Shown here piece after piece: positions 41,314-50,302 of a stretch of DNA of 64,000 nucleotides (positions are counted from its first letter, which is position 1; every line of letters starts with the position of its first letter). A program made the position numbers and the translations under genes. The stretch comes from Arcobacteraceae bacterium (lineage in GTDB: Bacteria; Campylobacterota; Campylobacteria; Campylobacterales; Arcobacteraceae): the NCBI GenBank assembly GCA_023229945.1, contig JALNYH010000008.1:9396-73395 (forward strand). Direction: 5' to 3'. Under the pieces are notes generated by a model. The model saw only the letters and a program-made list of their open reading frames with translations, was not told the origin of the DNA and ran no database searches.

Positions 41314-42891
41314 ATGGAAAATTCAAAATCAAAACTATTTAAACAAAGACTTTTTCGGATACATATAGCATCGGGGATAGTTTTTTCTATTATTATGTAT
41401 TTGGCAGTATTTTTTGGGGTATTTGCTATTTTTTTGCCTTATATTCAAGCTTGGGAAAAGCCATCAAGACATATCGGTGCAGTAGATATTAAAACTATCG
41501 ACTATAACTATATGGTTGATGAAGTATTAAATAATCCAAACTTCCCTAAAAATAATATTATTATTAATCTTCCAGGAAGAGTAGGAGACCCAGCAGTTGG
41601 TATAACACATAGATTTGTTAGTCCTGTATTTTTCAATCCCCACACAAAAGAATTATTGAAAAATGAGGATAAAACACAATCTTATTTGGCTGAGTTTTTC
41701 AATGAGCTTCATTATGGTCAACCATTGAAATTGTTAGGTAGATTATCTTTTGGATTTGTAGCTGTCGGGGTAATGGTGTTGATAATTACAGGGTTGATAT
41801 TGATTTATATTTTTAAATTTAATTATAAGGCTAAAAATCAACAAGCACTATTTTCTACTATACATGTCAAAGTATTTACATGGTTGTTTTTACCGTTTTT
41901 TTTGATAACTTTGAGTGGTGCCGTTATGAATATAGGGTTAGTTGGTTCTGGACCTATGGCAAAAATATTGAGTCATGGAGAAGCTAATTCTATTGATGGG
42001 GTGGTAGGGACAGTTTTGTTCCCACAATCTAAGCCTGTAAAGTCAAGCGGTAATAGTGTAGAAATGAAACCAATAAATGAACTTTTGATTAAAGCAAGTA
42101 GTATCAATGAACATTTAGTATTTAAACAAGTGAAACTTATAAATTGGAAAGATGAAACTGCTATAGTTGAAATAGTAGGTTATAATCCTTACAAACCGTT
42201 TTTAAATGGAGGATTTTTTAATCAACCTTCAATAACAATAAGTGCTTATACAGGAGAGGTTATCTCAGAAAAAAAAGCTCTTGACAATGTACTTCCCGCA
42301 TTTATAGCAGAGAGTTTGTTCTTCTTACATTTTTTATCAGGCATTGATATATTTTCAAGAATAGTTGTAGGTTTGATGATGATATTATGTGGTATTGCAA
42401 TAGGCTTTGGTGTAATGTTATGGCTTGAGAAGAAAGCAAAACATTATGAAGACAAAATAACATTTTATCATTGGATGGGTAAGTTTTCATTAGCTACCAT
42501 GATAGGGGTTATACCTGCAAGTGGTGTTATATTAGCACTTCAGTGGTTACTACCTTTTGATCTACAAGATAGAGTACTATGGCAACAAGGTATTTTTTAT
42601 AATACATGGTTATTTACATTATTTTGGTCATTTTATAGAATCAACTCATATCAGGCATCAAAAGAGTTTTTTTTAGTGGGAGGTTCGTTATTTATATTAT
42701 CGACAATATTTCATTATATTTATCTTGGAACGACTCCAATATCATTGATACAAAATAATATGATTAATATATTCGGTGTTGATGCAATATTGTGTTTAGT
42801 CGGTTTTTGTTTTATATTTATAAGTATAAAGTTACCTAAAAATAGGCAAGAAGCTATATTATTTTGGAAAATACAAAAAGGAGAAATTTAA
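41314..42891 (+). CDS. PepSY-associated membrane protein (FptC/PiuB-like)
   Basis: A 525-residue inner-membrane protein with four or more helices and the PepSY_TM layout. It has an N-terminal helix (IHIASGIVFSIIMYLAVFFG), a large periplasmic part with ELHYGQPLKLLGR and FTWLFLPFFLITLSGAVMN, then AFIAESLFFLHFLSGIDIFSRI. Conserved histidines in membrane helices suggest heme or a ferric-siderophore reductase role, as proposed for related PiuB/FoxB proteins. It is third in the first siderophore unit. Confidence 0.85.
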   Translation: MENSKSKLFKQRLFRIHIASGIVFSIIMYLAVFFGVFAIFLPYIQAWEKPSRHIGAVDIKTIDYNYMVDEVLNNPNFPKNNIIINLPGRVGDPAVGITHRFVSPVFFNPHTKELLKNEDKTQSYLAEFFNELHYGQPLKLLGRLSFGFVAVGVMVLIITGLILIYIFKFNYKAKNQQALFSTIHVKVFTWLFLPFFLITLSGAVMNIGLVGSGPMAKILSHGEANSIDGVVGTVLFPQSKPVKSSGNSVEMKPINELLIKASSINEHLVFKQVKLINWKDETAIVEIVGYNPYKPFLNGGFFNQPSITISAYTGEVISEKKALDNVLPAFIAESLFFLHFLSGIDIFSRIVVGLMMILCGIAIGFGVMLWLEKKAKHYEDKITFYHWMGKFSLATMIGVIPASGVILALQWLLPFDLQDRVLWQQGIFYNTWLFTLFWSFYRINSYQASKEFFLVGGSLFILSTIFHYIYLGTTPISLIQNNMINIFGVDAILCLVGFCFIFISIKLPKNRQEAILFWKIQKGEI

Positions 42892-42892
42892 A

Positions 42893-43393
42893 ATGCAATC
42901 TTTTGTGAAGATATTGTTTTTGGTTCTATTACATAGTGTATTATATTCACATACATTAGTTTTGGATATGATGGATAATAATGATGATACAATGACAATC
43001 AGAGGAATGTTTAATACAGGTGAAAGTGCATCAGGTGCATTAATAAAAATAGAATCACTTGATTCTCAAGAGATTCTATTTCAGCAAAGATTATCTGATG
43101 ATAGTGAGTTGGTCATACCTATTCCAAAAGTGCCATACAATGTTATTTTGGACGGTGGGCCAGGACACACAACCAAAAAAATAGGGATACCTCCTCAAGA
43201 TGGATTTCAAAAAGAAGTCAAAGAAGAAAAAACACAGGTCAAAAAAGAGGAGAGACAAAGCAAGACTAGTATGGGGGTTTCTTCAAGTAATGCTGTTAAT
43301 ATAAGTATACTAATAGCATTTTTATTATTGTTATCGACGACAATAGTTAGTATTAAAAATACAAATAAGTTGATGGCAGAACTTAAAAAATAG
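42893..43393 (+). CDS. Periplasmic, C-terminally anchored protein of unknown function
   Basis: A 166-residue protein with a signal peptide (~1-19), an Ig-like beta domain (~20-100; LVLDMMDNNDDTMTIRGMFN, VPYNVILDGGPGHTTKKIG), a charged Lys/Glu linker (~100-128) and a C-terminal helix (VNISILIAFLLLLSTTIVSI). This layout resembles small metal-transport accessory proteins that carry a carrier-like domain and one anchor. It lies 1 bp after the PepSY gene, so it belongs to the same operon. No precise family is assigned. Confidence 0.7.
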   Translation: MQSFVKILFLVLLHSVLYSHTLVLDMMDNNDDTMTIRGMFNTGESASGALIKIESLDSQEILFQQRLSDDSELVIPIPKVPYNVILDGGPGHTTKKIGIPPQDGFQKEVKEEKTQVKKEERQSKTSMGVSSSNAVNISILIAFLLLLSTTIVSIKNTNKLMAELKK

Positions 43394-43419
43394 TATATTT
43401 TAACTTTACTTTGATATTG

Positions 43420-43448
43420 AAAGGAGGTCAATAGTGATGGATTTTTAG
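43420..43448 (+). other. Perfect ribosome binding site before a three-codon frame
   Basis: AAAGGAGGTCA (43420-43430) is a near-complete anti-16S match, the strongest in this region. The ATG at 43437 meets a stop after three codons (ATG GAT TTT TAG). It may be the start of a deleted gene, or a minimal frame with a regulatory role. The gap 43394-43530 otherwise holds a short direct repeat (TAGCCAGC twice). Confidence 0.4.
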
Positions 43449-43530
43449 TAGAAGAATAAAATTACATATTAGCCAGCAAATTTTTATGTTCTCCAAGATA
43501 GTAGCCAGCCAAAAGTGTAATCAATATAAG

Positions 43531-44526
43531 TTAGATAATGTATATATTCTTATCTTTTTTAAATTCTATCGGTAAAATCCCATATTTTTCTTTGAAAATT
43601 TTACTAAAATGCCCCATACTATTGTATCCTACAATACCAGCTGCTTCTTGAATACTGATGTCATTTTTTAGAAGTAGGTTTTTTGCATAGTCTAGTCTAT
43701 ATTCATGAAGCATACCATAAACTGTCATTCCAAAAACTTGTTTGAACCCTTTTTTTAGTTTAAATTCATTGATAGCTGATTTATAAGCAAGTTCTTTGAG
43801 TGAAGGTGGATTTTGGATGTTTTCAAGTAAAAGATTTTTTGCCTTATGTAAACACTCTATATCTTTTTGACTCAATATCAAAGTATTATTAGATTTTTGG
43901 GTTTCTATAGAGTTTAGACTAGTATATACCAAATCCAAAAGTTTGGATTCTAAATAAAGTTCTTGAAGTTTCCCACTGTTTAAACTTGATATATGAAGTA
44001 AATCATTCAATAATATTTTTTGATTTAAATTTATATGGTTATTGAAATTGACATCAATATAATCCCCTTTATATATCTGTTTTGTATTTTTGAAGTTTTC
44101 ATTATTTTGGATAACTTCATTAAATAATCTTTTATCAAAACTTATATGATGTAGTTGTACGGATTGATTTTTGGGATAAATGCTATTGCATTTATGCCCA
44201 GTAAATAATTCACCATTCATACAAATGCCTGAATCCCATTTAACTCTTTTATGTTTTATAGTATCTTCCATATAAATATTATTTCCACTATTAAAACATA
44301 AAAAATTAATATCACAAGAGTTAGTGTTTTCTACCATTGTATCATCATTAAAACATCCAACTATAGAAGTATATTTTATACCAAATCCAGTATTGTAATG
44401 GTTTATATTCATTTTACCGTAATCTTGTTCTATACTAATATCTACCTTACCTCTTGGGCTATTCGGATAACCTATATTTTTGTACACTTTATCCCATAAC
44501 TCATTTGAAGATATAAATTTACTCAT
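43531..44526 (-). CDS. AraC/PchR-like transcriptional regulator, second siderophore unit
   Basis: A 331-residue regulator, paralogous in layout to the one at 37824. The sensor domain spans ~1-225. The C-terminal DNA-binding part has two helix-turn-helices (PSLKELAYKSAINEFKLKKG followed by FKQVFGMTVYGML, and ISIQEAAGIVGYNSMGHFSK followed by IFKEKYGILPIEFKK). It is divergent from the second TonB receptor gene, and the two share a 117-bp control region with paired CCCT boxes. It likely activates the receptor operon when the ferric siderophore is bound. Confidence 0.88.
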   Translation of the reverse strand: MSKFISSNELWDKVYKNIGYPNSPRGKVDISIEQDYGKMNINHYNTGFGIKYTSIVGCFNDDTMVENTNSCDINFLCFNSGNNIYMEDTIKHKRVKWDSGICMNGELFTGHKCNSIYPKNQSVQLHHISFDKRLFNEVIQNNENFKNTKQIYKGDYIDVNFNNHINLNQKILLNDLLHISSLNSGKLQELYLESKLLDLVYTSLNSIETQKSNNTLILSQKDIECLHKAKNLLLENIQNPPSLKELAYKSAINEFKLKKGFKQVFGMTVYGMLHEYRLDYAKNLLLKNDISIQEAAGIVGYNSMGHFSKIFKEKYGILPIEFKKDKNIYII

Positions 44527-44531
44527 AAAAA

Positions 44532-44603
44532 TCCCTTTAATGATAAAAAAATTCCCTATAGCGATATTATCATATTGATAATTGTTTTCAATTATAATAT
44601 TAT
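44532..44603 (+). promoter_or_regulatory. Composite promoter of the second TonB receptor operon
   Basis: TCCCTTTA (44532-44539) and TCCCTATA (44553-44560) are 21 bp apart. TTGATAATTG (44575-44584; TTGATA as -35) follows, and TATTAT at 44598 lies 17 bp after the -35. Spacing from the second CCC to TTGATAATTG is 21 bp, against 22 bp in the first receptor promoter. The stretch ATTGATAATTG...CAATTATAAT also resembles a Fur box. Confidence 0.6.
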
Positions 44604-44643
44604 ATCGCTTTAAAAATGCTAAAGTGAAAAGAGGAGTATATAA

Positions 44644-46737
44644 ATGAGAAAAAATCTACTTAGGGCTACTTTATTATCTGTAGTTGCAAGTTCTGTTTTG
44701 ATGGCTGATGATAGCAATATAGTCAAATTGGATGATGTCACAGTCAGTGCCAATAAAATAGAAGAAAATATCAAAGATGTTCCGCAAAGTATCACAGTTA
44801 TAAGTGAAGAGATTCTTCAAGAAAAAGGGATAAAAAATATCAATGATGTAATCAAAGAAGTACCAAATATGATCACAAGTGGCTCCAATAACGGCGTACA
44901 AACTTCTTTTAGAGGACTCAATATCTCAACATTTACAAACAATAATCCTGTGGTTATCTATGTAGATGGTGTTCCTTATTATGATAGATATGACTTTGAC
45001 CCATCGTTAGCAAATGTAGAGCAAGTTGAGATACTTAGAGGCCCACAAGGGACACTCTATGGTAAAGATGCCATCGGTGCAGTTATCAATATCATCACAA
45101 AAACACCTTCCAATGAGTGGCATGGAAATGTTGGTGCTGAATACGGTAGCAATAACTATATGCAAAGTACTTTCAATGCAAGTGGAGCTTTGATAGAAAA
45201 CAAACTCTATGCAGGAGTCAACGGCTCATTTCAAGGAGATGATGGTTGGATAACCAATAATTATCCTGGGATGCCTAAAGATGCAGACAAAGATAAAGAG
45301 AGAAAAACAAGTGCCTTTTTACTTTTTAAACCAACGGATAGATTATCAGGAAAACTAACTGTTACGGATAATTATTCCAAAACAAATTGGATGGATGGAC
45401 TTAATACGGCTGATACCACTACTCCAATAAGTAGTATCAAAAGAGATAGTGCCAAAAATGCTAGCTTTGATGTACCAACCTATGAAGAATCAAAAGTCAA
45501 ATCACAAAGTTTAAATCTAAGTTATGATTTTGATGCTATGAATCTAGAATCTACAACCACTCATAAAAAATTTGATATAGATGGGGATTATGATGGGGAT
45601 TATATCTCTGGTACAGTTGATGATGGATTAAGAATGTTCAATTATACAAATATGGATACTTGGACCCAAGAGGTTAAACTCTCAGGAAAAACTCAAGATA
45701 TAAAATGGGTAGCAGGTCTTTATGCCGATGACGAAGAAAGAGACATTGGACCTTATGGTATGGAAATGAATATGGGAGCTGTTTATATAGCTGATGTATA
45801 TGCCAAAGCAAATAGTAAAACTCAAGCTCTCTTTGGTCAAACGATGATACCACTAGCAGATAAATTTGAACTCACCATTGGAGGAAGATACCAAAAAATC
45901 AAAAAAGATATTGATTTGACGATGTCTCAAACCTTTGGTGGAGTTGCCATGCCAGGTTCGCCATTTGATTATAAAGATGAGAAAACTTGGAATACCTTTT
46001 TGCCAAAAGTTGCCCTCTCATATAAAAATAACGATAGCTTAACTACTTATGCTTCCATTTCAAAAGGGTATATGCCTGGAGGTTTTAACTATTTTGCTAT
46101 GAGTGGTGGTACAGCTGAAAACAGCTTTGACCCACAAAAATCTACAAATTATGAAGTGGGAATGAAATATATAGGAGAAAACTATCTTCTAAACACTTCT
46201 GTTTTTAGAATGGATATAGAAGATATTCATATCTATAAAACTGTAGGTGGAACACTTTTTCTTACAGACAATGCTAAAAAAGCCCATTCTCAGGGGATAG
46301 AGATAGATGGAAAGTATTTCTTAACCGATAATATTGAACTCTCAGGAGCACTTGGGCTTATAGACGCCAAATACGATGACTATGATACAGGAACAGCTAT
46401 TTATGATGGGAAAAGAATAGAAAACACACCACGATATACGGCAAATGTAGGGATAGCTTATGTGAGTGAAAGTGGAATATATGGAAGATTAGATGCCTAT
46501 GCCAGAGGAAAAACTAGTTTCTTTGATGGAGCAAACAATACAATGGTCACAGCTGATGGAGCAATCATATCAAATCTAAAAGTTGGATATAAGATAAAAG
46601 ATTGGGACATCTATGGATATATCAAAAATATTACCGATGAAGAATATATAGATTCATTTAGATCATCAGGAAATAGACAAATAGTAGGATTCAATGAGCC
46701 AAGAACCTTCGGTATTGGTGCAAGATATAAATTCTAG
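44644..46737 (+). CDS. TonB-dependent siderophore receptor (FyuA-like)
   Basis: A 697-residue outer-membrane receptor with a signal peptide (cleavage near LMA-DD, ~22), a TonB-box-like LDDVTVSANK, a plug (DVPQSITVISEEILQEKGIK, TSFRGLNISTFTNNNPVVIY, VEQVEILRGPQGTLYGKDAI) and a barrel ending NITDEEYID...FGIGARYKF. The plug start resembles the ferric-yersiniabactin/pesticin receptor group more than the first receptor in this window. It is first of a long operon with a YbtPQ-like ABC pair. It has a strong ribosome site (GAGGAG). Confidence 0.93.
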   Translation: MRKNLLRATLLSVVASSVLMADDSNIVKLDDVTVSANKIEENIKDVPQSITVISEEILQEKGIKNINDVIKEVPNMITSGSNNGVQTSFRGLNISTFTNNNPVVIYVDGVPYYDRYDFDPSLANVEQVEILRGPQGTLYGKDAIGAVINIITKTPSNEWHGNVGAEYGSNNYMQSTFNASGALIENKLYAGVNGSFQGDDGWITNNYPGMPKDADKDKERKTSAFLLFKPTDRLSGKLTVTDNYSKTNWMDGLNTADTTTPISSIKRDSAKNASFDVPTYEESKVKSQSLNLSYDFDAMNLESTTTHKKFDIDGDYDGDYISGTVDDGLRMFNYTNMDTWTQEVKLSGKTQDIKWVAGLYADDEERDIGPYGMEMNMGAVYIADVYAKANSKTQALFGQTMIPLADKFELTIGGRYQKIKKDIDLTMSQTFGGVAMPGSPFDYKDEKTWNTFLPKVALSYKNNDSLTTYASISKGYMPGGFNYFAMSGGTAENSFDPQKSTNYEVGMKYIGENYLLNTSVFRMDIEDIHIYKTVGGTLFLTDNAKKAHSQGIEIDGKYFLTDNIELSGALGLIDAKYDDYDTGTAIYDGKRIENTPRYTANVGIAYVSESGIYGRLDAYARGKTSFFDGANNTMVTADGAIISNLKVGYKIKDWDIYGYIKNITDEEYIDSFRSSGNRQIVGFNEPRTFGIGARYKF

Positions 46738-46745
46738 GTAAAAAT

Positions 46746-48536
46746 ATGAAACAAACAAACAAACAAAAACGGGGACTATGGGCTATCATGGCTCCCGTAA
46801 ATAATTATATTAGATGGGCAATGGTGATTTCTGCTCTTAGTGGAATATTGTCAGTTGTGGGTTTTGTCTTTTTGGCTTATGTTATAGGACTTATTATGGG
46901 TGGGAGTATCCATCTCTTTGGTTTTGAACTTGGATTTAAAGAAGCATTGATACTTTTAGCTCTCATCACAATTCTTTCTTTTTTAACCAAATTTTACTCT
47001 TTTGTGATTTCCCATTTGGGTGCTTTTAAATTAGAGCAAATTTTAAGAACCGATATTACTACCCATCTAGCACAAATTCCCCTAGGACATATTATCACTC
47101 TTGGAACAGGTGCTATCAAAAAAGTACTGCTTGATGATGTGAAAAATCTTCATGCTTTTGTTGCCGATACGACACCTATGATGGCTAAAGCTATTGTAGC
47201 TCCACTTGCTTCGATGGTTGCACTTTTTGTGATTGACTATCGTTTGGGACTAGTTGCTATTGCTATTTTATTAGTGGGTGCTGTGCTTATGAAATTTGTG
47301 ATGAAAGATTCTGTAATGCATAGGCAAAACTATGAGCAAAGTCAAAGTGAAATCAACAAAGCCGTTATTGAGTTTGTTCAAGCTATGCCAGTGGTGCGTA
47401 CTTTTGATGATGGAACAACTTCTTTTAAAAGATACAATGACGCTTTAGCAAAATATAGAACAAATCTCAAAACTTGGTTTGGCTCTACTAGTACCTCTGC
47501 TAGAATAGCGATGACCATTCTTAGCCCTATGCCAACACTTCTTGCAGTTACTATTACGGGACTCTTTTTCTTGATGGATGGAACTTTAGAGTTTGCACCC
47601 TTTATTGCAGCACTACTTGTAAGTACTGGGATGGCTGATGCACTGATGCCTTTGATGTGGATGAGTAATTTTGTCAAAAAATCAAGTGCAGCTGCTATAA
47701 GAATACAAGAGATTATGGATATACCAGTTCTTCATATCTCAAAGGCACATAAAAAAATAGAAACTACTGATATAGTATTTGAAAATGTTGATTTTAGATA
47801 CAACAAAAAAGACAACTATGCCCTAAAAAATATCAACTTTGAAGTCAAAGCACATACCGTTACTGCCCTTGTGGGACCAAGTGGAGCTGGGAAAAGTACG
47901 GTGGCAAAACTCATACCAAGATTTTGGGATGTGACAAGCGGAAGCATCAAAATAGGCGGTGTTGATATCAAAGATGTTGATTCACAAGCGTTGATGGATA
48001 CGGTTTCATTTGTATTTCAAGATACTTTTTTGTTCAATGATACTTTATCAAACAATATAAAAATGGCAAATCCAACTGCTAGCGATGAAGACATGATAGA
48101 AGCTTGCAAAGCAGCTCAAATTCACGATTTTATTCTTAGTTTGCCAAATAGTTATGAAACCATGGCAGGAGATAGAGGAACAAATCTCTCAGGGGGACAA
48201 AAACAACGCATCACTATCGCACGAGCGATTTTGAGAAATACCCCTATTGTTGTGCTTGATGAAGCTACAGCATTTGCTGACCCTGAAAATGAAGAGGAGA
48301 TTATCAAAGCACTAGCAAATCTGATGAAAAATAAAACCGTCATCGTCATAGCCCATAGGCTTTCAACTATCAAAGATGTGGATCAAATAGTAGTATTTGA
48401 TCAGGGAGAAGTGAAAGAAAAAGGGAAACATCAAGAACTTTTAGCAATACAAGGTGGTATTTATGCAAAACTTTGGAGTAATTATGAAAAAGCACAACAT
48501 TGGGATATTCACCATAATATAGGAGGTGCATTATGA
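46746..48536 (+). CDS. Siderophore ABC transporter, fused permease-ATPase (YbtQ/IrtA-like)
   Basis: A 596-residue half-transporter with an exporter-type fold: six membrane helices (~1-310), then an ATPase with Walker A GPSGAGKST (~380), signature LSGGQKQR (~484) and Walker B VVLDEATAFADPENE. The DEATAFADPENE form is typical of YbtQ/IrtA-type proteins, which look like exporters but import ferric siderophores. It overlaps the second half-transporter by 4 bp (ATGA). The pair would move the ferric siderophore from periplasm to cytoplasm. Confidence 0.92.
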   Translation: MKQTNKQKRGLWAIMAPVNNYIRWAMVISALSGILSVVGFVFLAYVIGLIMGGSIHLFGFELGFKEALILLALITILSFLTKFYSFVISHLGAFKLEQILRTDITTHLAQIPLGHIITLGTGAIKKVLLDDVKNLHAFVADTTPMMAKAIVAPLASMVALFVIDYRLGLVAIAILLVGAVLMKFVMKDSVMHRQNYEQSQSEINKAVIEFVQAMPVVRTFDDGTTSFKRYNDALAKYRTNLKTWFGSTSTSARIAMTILSPMPTLLAVTITGLFFLMDGTLEFAPFIAALLVSTGMADALMPLMWMSNFVKKSSAAAIRIQEIMDIPVLHISKAHKKIETTDIVFENVDFRYNKKDNYALKNINFEVKAHTVTALVGPSGAGKSTVAKLIPRFWDVTSGSIKIGGVDIKDVDSQALMDTVSFVFQDTFLFNDTLSNNIKMANPTASDEDMIEACKAAQIHDFILSLPNSYETMAGDRGTNLSGGQKQRITIARAILRNTPIVVLDEATAFADPENEEEIIKALANLMKNKTVIVIAHRLSTIKDVDQIVVFDQGEVKEKGKHQELLAIQGGIYAKLWSNYEKAQHWDIHHNIGGAL

Positions 48537-50302
48537 AAAAAGATCAATTTGCATCACTACTCACTATTTATAAGTTGAGTGTTGAACTAGCTGGAGAATA
48601 CGGAAGCGGTTTTAAGAAAAGTTTAGTCTATTTTACTTTGGCATTTGTCACTCAAGGTATTGCTTTTGGACTATTTTATCCATTACTTATAGCGATGTTT
48701 GCGGATACTCCCTTGATGTCTGATATTATCCTTTATTTTGGTTTGATGGTATTTTTTAGCATCTTGTCTTTTTGGGCAAAATGGAGGGGGCATGATTTTG
48801 ACTACAATGGAAAAATTGTAGATGTCACCCATGAACTTAGAACAAAACTAGGCACCGCTCTTCGAGAGATGCCATTAGAAAAACTTTCTACCTATAAAAC
48901 AGGAGAACTTAACTCTACTTTTTCAAGCAATGTAGATGAATCTGTCTTACACTTGGGAATGGTTGCTTCTATGTTTTTGCAAATTGTCGTTGTCCCTATC
49001 ACTATCATTGTCGTTACATTTTTTGTAGATTGGCGACTTGCTCTTATCATGCTTGCGATGCTTCCTCTTGCCATTCCACTCTATAGCTGGAAAAGAAGAG
49101 CGTCTCATGAAGATAAAAGTGAATACAATCAAGCAAACGGCGTATTAGAATCGGATTTTGTAGAGTATATTCAAGGATTGCCCGTACTCAAAGCCGTCAA
49201 TAAAGTAGGTGTAAATGCTCAAAAACTTCAAGGCTCAATTGCTTATGTCAAAGAGGTACAAAAGAAAGGACTTTATAAAGGGCAAATTCCATTTGTACTT
49301 ATGGGAGTTTTGATAGAGATAACTTTACTGGCAATCGTATTTATAGGAGCATTTTTTGTTCTTGACAATACCTTGTCGTTTATTACTCTAGCTGCTGCTG
49401 TTATTGTTATATCAAGACTAGCTGAACCATTGTCAATATTTTTAGGCGTGGTATCGGTATTTGATTTGATGGATTCGGCATTTAAAAGAATCAAATCTAT
49501 TTTAGCAATTGAACCACTCAAAATACATAAGCCATTAAAAACGATAAAAACTTATGATATAGCATTTGATAATGTAAGTTTTGCTTATCAAAATCAGCCA
49601 ACACATGCACTACAAAATGTAAATTTTATTATGGCAAATAAAACAATGACTGCCATAGTAGGACATTCTGGTTGTGGAAAAACGACCATCACTAAGATGA
49701 TTATGCGTTATGCTGATCCACAAAGTGGTAGTATCAAAATCGGTGGAGTAAATATCCAAAATATGACCCCTGAAGATTTGATGAAAAATATCTCTGTAGT
49801 GTTTCAAGATGTCTATTTGTTTGATGATACCATCATAAACAATATCCGTATGGCAAACCCAAATGCTACAGACAAAGAGGTAGAAGATGCAGCAAATAGT
49901 GCCTATTGCCATGAATTTATCACAAGATTGCCAAATGGATACAATACAAAAATAGGCGATATAGGTGGAAGTTTAAGCGGAGGAGAGAGACAAAGGATAT
50001 CAATAGCAAGAGCTATTTTAAAAAATGCTCCAATTGTAATCTTGGATGAACCAACAGCCGCCCTTGATACCGAAAGTGAAGTTGCAGTGCAACGAGCCAT
50101 AGATAAATTAGTAGAAAATAAAACCGTTGTTGTGATAGCCCATAGATTATCTACAATTGCAGGAGCAGATACGATACTTGTAGTTGATAATGGAAAAATT
50201 GTTGAAAGCGGTACACACGATGAATTGGTAACAAAAAACGGCAGATACTATGGTATGTGGTCAGCACAACAGAGAATCAAAGACTGGCATATAAATGCAT
50301 AA
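48533..50302 (+). CDS. Siderophore ABC transporter, fused permease-ATPase (YbtP/IrtB-like)
   Basis: A 589-residue half-transporter, the partner of the preceding gene. Six helices (~25-310) precede an ATPase with Walker A GHSGCGKTT, signature LSGGERQR and Walker B IVILDEPTAALDTESE. The two halves would form a heterodimer as in YbtPQ and IrtAB. Start and stop overlap both neighbours. Import rather than export is inferred from the operon (receptor, regulator, permeases) and family resemblance. Confidence 0.92.
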   Translation: MKKDQFASLLTIYKLSVELAGEYGSGFKKSLVYFTLAFVTQGIAFGLFYPLLIAMFADTPLMSDIILYFGLMVFFSILSFWAKWRGHDFDYNGKIVDVTHELRTKLGTALREMPLEKLSTYKTGELNSTFSSNVDESVLHLGMVASMFLQIVVVPITIIVVTFFVDWRLALIMLAMLPLAIPLYSWKRRASHEDKSEYNQANGVLESDFVEYIQGLPVLKAVNKVGVNAQKLQGSIAYVKEVQKKGLYKGQIPFVLMGVLIEITLLAIVFIGAFFVLDNTLSFITLAAAVIVISRLAEPLSIFLGVVSVFDLMDSAFKRIKSILAIEPLKIHKPLKTIKTYDIAFDNVSFAYQNQPTHALQNVNFIMANKTMTAIVGHSGCGKTTITKMIMRYADPQSGSIKIGGVNIQNMTPEDLMKNISVVFQDVYLFDDTIINNIRMANPNATDKEVEDAANSAYCHEFITRLPNGYNTKIGDIGGSLSGGERQRISIARAILKNAPIVILDEPTAALDTESEVAVQRAIDKLVENKTVVVIAHRLSTIAGADTILVVDNGKIVESGTHDELVTKNGRYYGMWSAQQRIKDWHINA

